7,152 bases of DNA from an uncultured Lysobacter sp. (GCA_943913335.1 CALTXS010000047.1:1-7152); one strand, 5' to 3'; positions 1-5,862 are shown, counted from the first letter of the stretch. Notes: generated by a model not told the origin, from the sequence alone. Program-made: numbers and translations.

Positions 1-788
1 AATCCAATCTCGGACGCGTTGATGCGGCTCTCGAGGAACTGCTAGCCGCCGCCGAACGCGGCCGTCGCCTCAACGAGGGCGCGCATGTCGTGCTGCTCGG
101 TGCGCCGAACGCCGGCAAGAGCTCCTTGCTCAATGCACTGGCCGGTTACGATCGGGCCATTGTCACGGACATTGCCGGCACCACGCGCGATCTGCTGCAC
201 GAAGTCGTACGCGTCGATGGCGTCTCGCTCGAGCTGGTGGACACTGCGGGTCTGCGCGAATCCGCCGATGCCATCGAACAGGAGGGCATTCGCCGTGCCC
301 GTGCCCAGGCCATGCACGCCGACTTGGCGCTGATCGTTCTGGATGCGCGTCACCCCGACATCGCCGCCGTGGCCGGCGATGCACGCGATGTCGCCAAGCG
401 CCTGTGGATCTACAACAAGTCCGACTTGCTCGACTCCGCGCCCTTGCTCACGCATCGCGAAGAGTTTCCCGACGACCCGTTTGTCATCATCTCCGCCAAG
501 CATGGCGCCGGTTTGAGCCAACTGCGCGAGGCAATTACCCGTAGCGTCGGCGTGGAACAACTGGCCGAGTCCGAGGGTGAGTTCTCTGCGCGTGCGCGTC
601 ACACCGAAGCGCTGCAACGCACGCAGGAGTGGGTTGGCACCTCGCGGATGCATCTGGCCCACGAGGATCTGGAGTTATGCGCCGAAGCACTGCGCATCGC
701 GCACGACACGCTAGGCGAACTGACCGGTCGCATCTCGCCCGACGAACTGCTGGGACACATTTTCAGTTCGTTCTGTATCGGCAAATAA
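1..788 (+). CDS. mnmE: tRNA modification GTPase MnmE (TrmE), C-terminal part
   Basis: The frame enters at base 3 and gives 261 residues; MnmE is normally about 450, so roughly the N-terminal 190 (the folate-binding domain) lie outside the window. With MnmG, MnmE installs the carboxymethylaminomethyl group on C5 of wobble U34 in certain tRNAs, using GTP and a one-carbon folate. The inserted G domain is complete: P-loop GAPNAGKSS at about 99-125, G2 loop AGTTRD at 174-191, switch II DTAG at 240-251, NKSD at 414-425 and a SAK-type G5 at 492-500. A helical domain follows and the protein ends in FCIGK, the family's hallmark C-terminus, with the cysteine involved in the modification chemistry. The stop is TAA at 786-788. 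I see no hairpin terminator before the next gene, so read-through is possible. Identification is essentially certain. Confidence 0.98.
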   Translation, partial: SNLGRVDAALEELLAAAERGRRLNEGAHVVLLGAPNAGKSSLLNALAGYDRAIVTDIAGTTRDLLHEVVRVDGVSLELVDTAGLRESADAIEQEGIRRARAQAMHADLALIVLDARHPDIAAVAGDARDVAKRLWIYNKSDLLDSAPLLTHREEFPDDPFVIISAKHGAGLSQLREAITRSVGVEQLAESEGEFSARARHTEALQRTQEWVGTSRMHLAHEDLELCAEALRIAHDTLGELTGRISPDELLGHIFSSFCIGK

Positions 789-871
789 GCGCGGCTCCAC
801 GTAGAATTCATGATGTAGTGCGGCATTCGGTCTCGAGTTGCCGTGACCTCCCGTTTTGCAATTCAGGCTAC

Positions 872-876
872 AGGGG
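872..876 (+). promoter_or_regulatory. Ribosome binding site for the DUF2130 gene
   Basis: AGGGG sits 11 bases before the ATG at 888, inside the palindrome GGGGCCCC at 873-880. It supports the ATG over the upstream in-frame GTG at 843. The spacing is slightly long, so strength is uncertain. Confidence 0.5.
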
Positions 877-887
877 CCCCGTCTGCG

Positions 888-2105
888 ATGAACGAAATTA
901 TCTGTCCGCATTGCCATAAGGCTTTTAAGGTCGATGAGTCCGGTTACGCCGACTTGCTCAAGCAGGTGCGTGACAAGGAGTTCAATAAGCAGCTGCATGA
1001 TCGCCTCGAAGCGGCCGAACGGGACAAAGCCAATGCAATCGAGCTTGAGCGCGCCCGCCAGGCGACCCTGCAGCAGCAATCGGTGTCTGCCCTGCAGCAG
1101 GAAATTCAGCAGCTCAAAGGCCAACTGGGTGCGTTCGATACCCAACGGCAGCTGGCCGTTATCCAGGCCGTCAATGCCATTGAAAAAGAGCGCGATGAGT
1201 TACGCGGCAAGCTCGAAACCACCGAGCTGCAGAAATCGGTCTCGGAACAGGAACTCAGGACCCAGTTTGAGCTGCGCCTGAAAGATCGCGAAGAAGAGAT
1301 CATCCGACTGCGCGACATGAAGGCCAAGCTCTCCACCAAAATGGTCGGCGAAACGCTGGAGCAGCACTGCGAGACTGAGTTCAACCGCCTCCGCGCCACG
1401 GCGTTTCCGCGTGCCTATTTTGAGAAGGACAACGACGCGCGTAGCGGCAGCAAGGGCGACTATATCTTTCGCGACTATGACGAAGCGGGTACCGAGTACG
1501 TCTCGATCATGTTCGACATGAAGAACGAGGACGACCGCACCGCGACGAAGAAGAAGAACGAGGACTTCTTAAAGGAACTTGATCGCGACCGCAACGAGAA
1601 GGGGTGCGAGTACGCGGTGCTGGTCTCCATGCTGGAGCCGGACAGTGATCTGTTCAACACCGGCATTGTCGACATGCTGCATCGCTATCCCAAAATGTAC
1701 GTGGTGCGACCGCAGTTCTTTATCCCCATGATCACGCTACTGCGCAATGCCGCGCAGAACTCGGCGCAGTACAAGTCCGAGCTGGCACTGGTGCGGGCGC
1801 AGAACATTGACATCACCAACTTCGAAGACAAACTCGAAAAGTTTAAGGATGCCTTCGGCCGCAATTACGACCTGGCGTCGCGGCAGTTCCAGAAGGCCAT
1901 TGATGAGATCGACAAATCCATCGCCAATCTGCAGAAGACGAAAGACGCGCTACTGAGCGCCGGCAACAATCTGCGTCTGGCCAACGAAAAGGCGCAGGAT
2001 GTGACCATCAAGCGCCTGACGCACAAGAACCCGACGATGAAGCAGAAGTTTGCCGATGCCCGTACATCCGGCCGACAGTCGGCGGACGAGGACGACGCGG
2101 ACTAA
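888..2105 (+). CDS. DUF2130 domain-containing coiled-coil protein, candidate PD-(D/E)XK nuclease
   Basis: This 405-residue protein matches my memory of the DUF2130 family, whose function is not established. I chose the ATG at 888 because the conserved opening MNEIICPHCHKAF starts there and AGGGG lies at 872-876; an in-frame GTG at 843 would only add 15 unconserved residues. Residues 6-9 form a CPHC knuckle, with no second CxxC nearby to complete a zinc ribbon. Residues 20-150 are a long charged, Gln/Glu-rich coiled coil. The conserved core (about 155-280) has acidic residues in a helix (GETLEQHCETEF), then GSKGDYIFRD, then a hydrophobic strand ending FDMKNE. This order (E, D191, D210-x-K212) resembles a PD-(D/E)XK nuclease site; that is inference. 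A second helical stretch (295-370) and an acidic tail ending EDDAD follow. The gene lies 99 bases after mnmE on the same strand and ends 5 bases before a convergent gene. Confidence 0.9.
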   Translation: MNEIICPHCHKAFKVDESGYADLLKQVRDKEFNKQLHDRLEAAERDKANAIELERARQATLQQQSVSALQQEIQQLKGQLGAFDTQRQLAVIQAVNAIEKERDELRGKLETTELQKSVSEQELRTQFELRLKDREEEIIRLRDMKAKLSTKMVGETLEQHCETEFNRLRATAFPRAYFEKDNDARSGSKGDYIFRDYDEAGTEYVSIMFDMKNEDDRTATKKKNEDFLKELDRDRNEKGCEYAVLVSMLEPDSDLFNTGIVDMLHRYPKMYVVRPQFFIPMITLLRNAAQNSAQYKSELALVRAQNIDITNFEDKLEKFKDAFGRNYDLASRQFQKAIDEIDKSIANLQKTKDALLSAGNNLRLANEKAQDVTIKRLTHKNPTMKQKFADARTSGRQSADEDDAD

Positions 2106-2110
2106 TCGAA

Positions 2111-2587
2111 CTAGGCCGTCGGCTTTTTAAACGCCAGCATGCGTGCCTTGCCGCGCTGCACGACCTCGTCGTTCTGATTCAGCGTTTCCATTTGCACGAC
2201 CACATAGCCGCGGTCGGGCTTGGATAGCGAGCCACGCACGTTCTGCACAGTTACCACCAGACGCAGCACATCGCCGGGCCGAACGGCCAAAGGCCAGGCC
2301 AGTTCGCTGCCCGCACCGATCAGTCCACCCTGCACGGGAACGGATTGCACCAGCAGCCGCATCGAAATCGCGGCAGTGTGCCACCCGCTGGCTGCGAGGC
2401 CTTCGAAGAATGTATCGCGGGCGGCAATCGGATCAAGATGGAACGGCTGCGGGTCGAACTCCGAGGCAAATTCGACGATCTGCGTGGCCGTGAGCGGGGG
2501 ATAGGTGCCGCTGAAAAACGTCATGCCGACTTCAAAGTCTTCGAGATACAGGCCCATAGGTGTCGTGTTGATGGATTCAATCTGCAT
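2111..2587 (-). CDS. MaoC-like hot-dog dehydratase / (R)-specific enoyl-CoA hydratase family
   Basis: The 158-residue product has the size and layout of a single-domain MaoC-like protein. The family hydrates or dehydrates acyl-CoA thioesters in the cytoplasm and feeds fatty-acid breakdown or polyhydroxyalkanoate routes. The N-terminus carries the common LEDFEVGM motif. The hydratase-2 site is recognisable at residues 41-56 as ASEFDPQPFHLD, with D45 and H50 five apart as in PhaJ-type enzymes; the usual Asn of DxNPxH is Gln here. A long hot-dog helix follows, then GGLIGAGSELAWPLAVRPGD, typical of the second strand block. I chose the ATG at 2587 because GAGGA lies 10 bases upstream (plus-strand 2598-2602). 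A frame-compatible ATG at 2557 lacks a binding site, and longer extensions to 2707 run into the divergent gene. The substrate cannot be read from sequence. Confidence 0.9.
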   Translation of the reverse strand: MQIESINTTPMGLYLEDFEVGMTFFSGTYPPLTATQIVEFASEFDPQPFHLDPIAARDTFFEGLAASGWHTAAISMRLLVQSVPVQGGLIGAGSELAWPLAVRPGDVLRLVVTVQNVRGSLSKPDRGYVVVQMETLNQNDEVVQRGKARMLAFKKPTA

Positions 2588-2627
2588 TGTAAGCCTGTCC
2601 TCACTACGGATCAGGCACAATAGTTCC

Positions 2628-3008
2628 ATGACTCGACTTCTCCTTATGACCGCAGCACTCGCCGTCATCATTCTGGTGCGCTTTATCAGCGATATGGCAG
2701 CCATCAAGCGGCTGTCTCAGCGCTCCGGCCTAAGCCGTCTGCAGGCCAGGGCCATGTTCCGCGCAGAAATCTACAACACCATGGCCGCCAACAAGATTAC
2801 GGCGCTCGCGTTTCTGGCGGCGCTGGGCTATGGCATCTGGCTGTTCCTGCACACCACCGGACCGGACCGCGTGCTGATGCCGATCCTTACGATCATCCTG
2901 GCGATGGAGTTTGGCCGCTACCTCACCCGTAAAGAGGCCGACGCGCACATCGAGCAACGTCTGGCTCAACGCCAATCCGCCCCAACCGAGTCCATGCCGA
3001 ATGAATGA
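2628..3008 (+). CDS. Small hypothetical integral membrane protein
   Basis: A 126-residue protein that I do not recognise. Residues 3-20 (rich in Leu, Ile, Val) form a first membrane segment, and a basic stretch follows (about 27-45, rich in Lys and Arg). Residues 57-75 form a second membrane segment and 82-95 a shorter third hydrophobic stretch. The tail (98-126) is charged and soluble. The ATG at 2628 begins the hydrophobic segment directly; the open frame extends back to 2505, but that part lies antisense to the MaoC gene and has no hydrophobic character. The binding site is weak (AGG at 2613-2615), and a second in-frame ATG at 2646 is possible. Its 3' end overlaps the start of the CPBP gene by 8 bases, so the two are very probably co-transcribed and translationally coupled, suggesting a partner, anchor or substrate role. 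That role is inference. Confidence 0.75.
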   Translation: MTRLLLMTAALAVIILVRFISDMAAIKRLSQRSGLSRLQARAMFRAEIYNTMAANKITALAFLAALGYGIWLFLHTTGPDRVLMPILTIILAMEFGRYLTRKEADAHIEQRLAQRQSAPTESMPNE

Positions 3009-3753
3009 CCTGACGATTTCAAAATCCAATCGCCCGCATTGGGGCGTGCTTGGCACGACCTTGTGGGGCATCGTCCTGTTCGGTGTGTTCTCCATTGCGC
3101 AGACTGTGGGTGCGCTTGGCGCCGGCATTGATACTTCGCAGGGCACGCCGACTGCACAGGAGCTGGAGCAAATGCTGCCTCAGCTGGTCAGCAACGGCAA
3201 TGTGCTGATCATGGCCACACTGTTGGCTTTTGTCGTCACCGTGCCGCTTATGTTGCTGGTGATCCGGCTCAAGCGCGGCAGCAGCATTCGCGATTATCTG
3301 GCGCTGCATGCGGCCAGCCTCCGCGATTACGTCAAATGGATTGCGATCATGGCGATTGCCGTGGTGGTGCTGGGTCTGATCGGCGAGTCCATGAACGAAA
3401 AGTCCGCCGATGCCTTTACTCAAGGTGTCTTTGACAGCGCTAACAACAAAGTGATGCTGTTTCTCGCCGTTGCCGTACTCGCCCCGGTATTCGAAGAGCT
3501 GTTTTTCCGCGGATTTCTTTACAAAGGGCTGGCGAACAGTCGCCTAGGGGTCAACGGCGCCATCGTGTTGACCTCGCTGCTGTGGGCCGTTATCCATCTG
3601 CAGTACGACTGGTATCCCATTTTCATGATCTTTGTAATGGGTGTCTTGCTGGGTCTTGCGCGCCATCGCACCGGCTCCATTGGCGTGCCGATTGCCATGC
3701 ATGCATTCAATAATTTCAGCTCGTTGATGCTAATCAGCCTTGGCGTCGGCTAA
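3001..3753 (+). CDS. CPBP family intramembrane metalloprotease (CAAX protease / bacteriocin-processing, Abi family)
   Basis: A 250-residue multi-pass inner-membrane protein. The CPBP/Abi family includes eukaryotic Rce1 CAAX proteases and bacterial proteins linked to bacteriocin self-immunity, with the active site inside the membrane. All three signature motifs are visible: EELFFRGFL with the paired glutamates at 165-166 and R170, WAVIH with H199, and MHAFNNF with H234 and N237-N238. Membrane segments precede and surround them (about 17-40, 68-90, 110-128, 150-165, 185-200, 205-220, 228-248). The start ATG at 3001 overlaps the upstream gene's stop by 8 bases and has no good binding site of its own, so translation probably depends on coupling. 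No bacteriocin or peptide gene is nearby, so the substrate is unknown. Transcription should end at the hairpin at 3776-3810. Confidence 0.93.
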   Translation: MNDLTISKSNRPHWGVLGTTLWGIVLFGVFSIAQTVGALGAGIDTSQGTPTAQELEQMLPQLVSNGNVLIMATLLAFVVTVPLMLLVIRLKRGSSIRDYLALHAASLRDYVKWIAIMAIAVVVLGLIGESMNEKSADAFTQGVFDSANNKVMLFLAVAVLAPVFEELFFRGFLYKGLANSRLGVNGAIVLTSLLWAVIHLQYDWYPIFMIFVMGVLLGLARHRTGSIGVPIAMHAFNNFSSLMLISLGVG

Positions 3754-3775
3754 GACCTAGATCAGACGCGAGCAC

Positions 3776-3810
3776 AAAAAAAACCGCCGGTCCATTTGGA
3801 GCGGCGGTTT
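3776..3810. terminator. Bidirectional intrinsic terminator between convergent genes
   Basis: AAACCGCCG at 3781-3789 pairs perfectly with CGGCGGTTT at 3802-3810. After one G-G mismatch the stem continues with TCC/GGA around an ATTT loop. An A8 run at 3776-3783 overlaps the left arm and serves as the U-tract for the minus-strand lipoprotein gene. On the plus strand the hairpin is followed by TTTCTCTTT, so it can also end CPBP transcription. It lies 22 bases after the CPBP stop and 11 bases beyond the lipoprotein stop. Confidence 0.9.
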
Positions 3811-3821
3811 CTCTTTGGCCG

Positions 3822-4424
3822 TTATTCGCCCTTGGCGCAGCCGGTCATGGTGCGGCCATCGACCTTGGCGCTGACCCAATAATTAAACGGGCGGCCCGAC
3901 ATGCTGTCCAGGCACTTGCGCTCAATAAAGGTAAACGAGAACGGCTTGCCGGCATTGTCGCCGGAGTAAATCACCTTGTTGCCCTCACCGCTGCGCTTGG
4001 CGGTCAGCATGACGCCATCCTGATTCTCGAGTGTGGCAAACAGCACCATGCCGTCGTCTACCTGCGCATTCCAGAACGGCTCGTTGCCGTAGGCTTTGAA
4101 ATTGGTGGACTTGACCTTGGAGTTGTCGGGCGCATCGGCAGCCGGAGCTGCAGGTTCGGCGGCAGTACTCGTACCGGTCGAAGGCTTTGCAGGCGCTGCA
4201 GTGGTGGCGTCGGGCGCAGTAGCGGTGCCATCGGACGGATTCTGGACGATAGCCTCCTCGCCTAGAGGGGCATCCTGCACGGCAAAGGGCTCTTCAACCG
4301 GTGGCGGCTCGACGGCAGCAGCAGCTTCTGCATCGGCTTGCGACGGCGTCCGCGAACAACCAAGCAGCGAGACGGCAAGACCCGCAGTAGCGAGCATTAC
4401 GATGACCGACGAACGATTACGCAT
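3822..4424 (-). CDS. Outer-membrane-type lipoprotein with GNEPFW domain (COG3650-like)
   Basis: A 200-residue protein. The first 22 residues form a signal peptide ending in the lipobox SLLGC, so Cys23 should be lipidated; Ser at +2 predicts sorting to the outer membrane. Residues 27-103 are a low-complexity linker rich in Ala, Pro, Thr and acidic residues, as expected of a tether reaching into the periplasm. The folded part (about 105-200) contains FKAYGNEPFW and a pair of cysteines, Cys171 (KCLDSMSG) and Cys196 (TGCAKGE), which probably form a disulfide. I associate the GNEPFW and CxDxMSG...GCA pattern with an uncharacterised lipoprotein family (COG3650-like), from memory only; the function is not known. 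The start ATG at 4424 has GGGG 7 bases upstream (plus-strand 4432-4435). Its own intergenic region (4425-4597) carries two 12-base palindromes. Confidence 0.85.
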   Translation of the reverse strand: MRNRSSVIVMLATAGLAVSLLGCSRTPSQADAEAAAAVEPPPVEEPFAVQDAPLGEEAIVQNPSDGTATAPDATTAAPAKPSTGTSTAAEPAAPAADAPDNSKVKSTNFKAYGNEPFWNAQVDDGMVLFATLENQDGVMLTAKRSGEGNKVIYSGDNAGKPFSFTFIERKCLDSMSGRPFNYWVSAKVDGRTMTGCAKGE

Positions 4425-4453
4425 GGAACAACCCCGAAACGATGAGTGAAAGA

Positions 4454-4465
4454 CTAGAGCTCTAG
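4454..4465. repeat. Perfect 12-base palindrome upstream of the lipoprotein gene
   Basis: CTAGAGCTCTAG is a perfect inverted repeat 30 bases upstream of the lipoprotein ATG. It is also framed by a short direct repeat, GACTA, at 4452-4456 and 4465-4469. The position suits an operator or a leader element of the minus-strand gene, but no regulator is identifiable. Confidence 0.4.
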
Positions 4466-4495
4466 ACTACCAAACTTGCCGAGGGGACTCTTAAA

Positions 4496-4507
4496 CGTTG
4501 CGCAACG
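4496..4507. repeat. Second perfect 12-base palindrome, CGTTGCGCAACG
   Basis: CGTTGCGCAACG reads the same on both strands and lies 72 bases upstream of the lipoprotein start, 31 bases from the first palindrome. GGCCGGCC follows at 4515-4522. In GC-rich DNA short palindromes arise easily, so a regulatory role is only suggested by the position and pairing. Confidence 0.4.
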
Positions 4508-4542
4508 CGCGAATGGCCGGCCGGCGGTGAGATTGCACCGAC

Positions 4543-4573
4543 AAAAAAACGGCCCCGGACGAATCCGAGGCCG
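4543..4573 (-). terminator. Intrinsic terminator of the Ax21-like gene
   Basis: CGGCCCCGGA at 4550-4559 pairs with TCCGAGGCCG at 4564-4573 with a single C-A mismatch around a CGAA loop. The A7 run at 4543-4549 becomes a U-tract for transcription on the minus strand. The stem begins 24 bases beyond the stop codon at 4598, a normal distance. Confidence 0.85.
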
Positions 4574-4597
4574 CTTGCTTATCACCAACTTACACGA

Positions 4598-5152
4598 TTA
4601 GAACGTGTAGCGCGGGCCGACAAAGAAGCCGGTGGCGCCGTCAGCGATCTTGACATCGCCTGCGACCGACCAGTTCGGGGTGAACTTCATTTCAGCACCC
4701 AGGCGGCCGTAGACGTCGCCGTCCACGTTGTCGCCGTCTTCATAGCCCAGCGAAGCCGAGCCGATGAAGTTCGGGGCCAGACGGCTCTTCACGCCGCCCT
4801 CAACGCTGTAACCGTCTTGCTTGTAACCGGTGGCCTTGTAGTTTTCATAGGCAACCTTGGTCACGAAGTCGGTCGAAGTCGTGATGGCGCGGTTGTAGCC
4901 GACACCGGCTTGTGCGTGCTTGATCTTCACGTCGGTGTTGTCGATCTTTTGCTGATCGTAACCGCCGAACAGATGGAAGTTCGGAGCAATTGCACCCGAG
5001 CCCTTCAGGGCCCAGCCGTCTGCATCGGCGCCGCCGTCGGCGTTGGTGCGGGCGTAGCCGCCTTCGATGTAGTTGTAGCTGATGCCGTCAGCAGCCATCG
5101 CCGAGAACGGCAGAGCGGCGGCCAAGGTCAGTGCAATCAAAGAACGCTTCAT
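4598..5152 (-). CDS. ax21: Ax21 family outer-membrane beta-barrel protein
   Basis: A 184-residue precursor. Residues 1-20 are a Sec signal peptide ending AMA, with cleavage likely before ADGISYNY. The mature part lacks cysteine and alternates polar and hydrophobic residues in about eight to ten strands, for example YNYIEGGYA, HLFGGYDQQ, GVGYNRAI, SVEGGVKS, YGRLGAEMKF. It ends FVGPRYTF; the terminal Phe is the usual barrel-assembly signal. The opening after the signal, the ADADGWALKGS block and the C-terminal GDVKIADG...FVGPRYTF match my memory of Ax21 from Xanthomonas and Stenotrophomonas. Ax21 was first proposed as a quorum-sensing factor and rice XA21 elicitor, later retracted; it is now regarded as an outer-membrane protein found in outer-membrane vesicles. 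GAGGT lies 8 bases before the ATG at 5152 (plus-strand 5161-5165), favouring it over an in-frame ATG at 5167. A terminator follows. Confidence 0.88.
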   Translation of the reverse strand: MKRSLIALTLAAALPFSAMAADGISYNYIEGGYARTNADGGADADGWALKGSGAIAPNFHLFGGYDQQKIDNTDVKIKHAQAGVGYNRAITTSTDFVTKVAYENYKATGYKQDGYSVEGGVKSRLAPNFIGSASLGYEDGDNVDGDVYGRLGAEMKFTPNWSVAGDVKIADGATGFFVGPRYTF

Positions 5153-5182
5153 GATGTAAAACCTCACATTTCAAAAGTTAGC

Positions 5183-5201
5183 CGGATCGTCGAGTGATCC
5201 G
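5183..5201 (-). other. Hairpin in the leader of the Ax21-like gene
   Basis: CGGATC at 5183-5188 and GATCCG at 5196-5201 can pair around a 7-base loop in the minus-strand leader, 17 bases upstream of the GAGGT binding site. It does not cover the binding site itself. It could stabilise the messenger or affect translation, but a 6-bp stem is weak evidence. Confidence 0.35.
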
Positions 5202-5245
5202 ACAATCGACAAAGACATACTTCGTCGACAGGTCCCAGTATCCAG

Positions 5246-5286
5246 TTGTGGATTTAATGAACTCTGAATTCCACAAATGTGAATTC
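5246..5286. repeat. Cluster of inverted repeats upstream of the Ax21-like gene
   Basis: Two overlapping symmetries share this stretch. TTGTGGA (5246-5252) is the reverse complement of TCCACAA (5270-5276). Separately, GAATTC occurs at 5266-5271 and 5281-5286, and the arms extend inward (ACA / TGT) to a near-perfect palindrome broken by one extra C. It lies about 95-135 bases upstream of the ATG on the minus strand, where an operator or upstream activator site could be. I could not place a convincing -35/-10 pair beside it. Confidence 0.4.
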
Positions 5287-5330
5287 AGCTGCCATGCAGG
5301 CCTTATTTCAAGAGGTTTTTAACAATTGAC

Positions 5331-5350
5331 TGCGGCGCTAACCGGCCGCA
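5331..5350 (-). terminator. Possible weak terminator after trmL
   Basis: TGCGGC at 5331-5336 pairs with GCCGCA at 5345-5350 around an 8-base loop, 27 bases beyond the trmL stop. On the minus strand it is followed by GTCAATTGTTAAAAAC rather than a clean U-tract, so termination may be inefficient and some trmL transcripts could run into the Ax21-like gene. Confidence 0.3.
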
Positions 5351-5376
5351 AACCATCAAGCCGCAAATGCAGAGAC

Positions 5377-5856
5377 TCAAACGCCGCCGGTGTAGCCGTG
5401 CTGACGCCACGCCTCGTACACCATCACTGCCACGGTGTTGGACAGATTCAATGAGCGATTATCGGGACGCATCGGAAGGCGCAGCCGTTGCTCGACAGGA
5501 ATCGACTCCAGAACCTCTGCGGGAAGGCCGCGCGTCTCGGGTCCGAACAGAAACACATCACCCTCTGCAAACGCAATCTGATCGGGTCGCGCCGAACCTT
5601 TGGTAGACAAGGCAAACACACGCGGCGCATGACCCACTGCCTGTGCAATGGATGCAAGCGCTACATCGAGCGAAGGATGGACCTGCATCCGAGCAAACTC
5701 GTGATAGTCGAGGCCCGCACGTCGCATCTGCTTGTGATCAATGGGAAAGCCCAGAGGTTCGACCAAGTGCAGTTGGGCACCGGTGTTGGCACACAGACGG
5801 ATCACATTGCCGGTGTTGGGTGGGATCTCGGGCTCGAACAGGACGACATGAAACAT
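5377..5856 (-). CDS. trmL: tRNA (cytidine/uridine-34 2'-O)-methyltransferase TrmL (YibK), SPOUT family
   Basis: A 159-residue protein, matching the compact E. coli TrmL (157 residues). TrmL uses S-adenosylmethionine to 2'-O-methylate wobble position 34 of the leucine tRNAs CmAA and cmnm5UmAA. All SPOUT signatures are visible: the N-terminal PEIPPNTGNVIRLCANTG (9-26), FGPETRGLP (104-112) and the trefoil-knot segment from LPMRPDNRSLNLSNT to VAVMVYEAWRQ (127-152), which binds the cofactor. The start at 5856 gives the conserved MFHVVLFEPEIPP opening. However, AGGAGA directly abuts this ATG, unusually close for a Shine-Dalgarno element; an ATG at 5895 or a TTG in between would extend the N-terminus by unconserved residues. 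It is divergent from the M16 gene. MnmE, at the other end of the window, supplies the cmnm5 group on the same nucleotide. Confidence 0.97.
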   Translation of the reverse strand: MFHVVLFEPEIPPNTGNVIRLCANTGAQLHLVEPLGFPIDHKQMRRAGLDYHEFARMQVHPSLDVALASIAQAVGHAPRVFALSTKGSARPDQIAFAEGDVFLFGPETRGLPAEVLESIPVEQRLRLPMRPDNRSLNLSNTVAVMVYEAWRQHGYTGGV

Positions 5857-5862
5857 TCTCCT
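5857..5862 (-). promoter_or_regulatory. Shine-Dalgarno-like AGGAGA abutting the trmL start
   Basis: Read on the minus strand, AGGAGA runs straight into ATG at 5856, leaving one base between AGGAG and the start. Usual spacing is 5-9. Either translation starts inefficiently here or the true start is elsewhere; family conservation favours this ATG. Confidence 0.4.

Noticed and set aside
42..662. Long minus-strand open frame (206 codons) opposite mnmE
   Set aside because: It lies entirely antisense to a strongly conserved GTPase domain, and its product shows no recognisable domain; GC-rich third positions create such open frames.
2505..2627. N-terminal extension of the small membrane protein
   Set aside because: This part overlaps the MaoC coding start on the other strand and lacks hydrophobic or conserved character; the membrane segment starts right after the ATG at 2628.
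3001..3753. CPBP protease as a sign of a bacteriocin or defence (Abi) system
   Set aside because: No small leader-peptide gene, transporter or other defence gene is visible; CPBP proteins are widespread in core genomes.
4096..4449. Plus-strand open frame opposite the lipoprotein gene
   Set aside because: Its Ala/Gly/Ser-rich translation simply mirrors the low-complexity linker on the other strand.
5325..5360. TTGACT as a plus-strand -35 element
   Set aside because: No -10 lies 16-18 bases downstream, and no plus-strand gene begins nearby.
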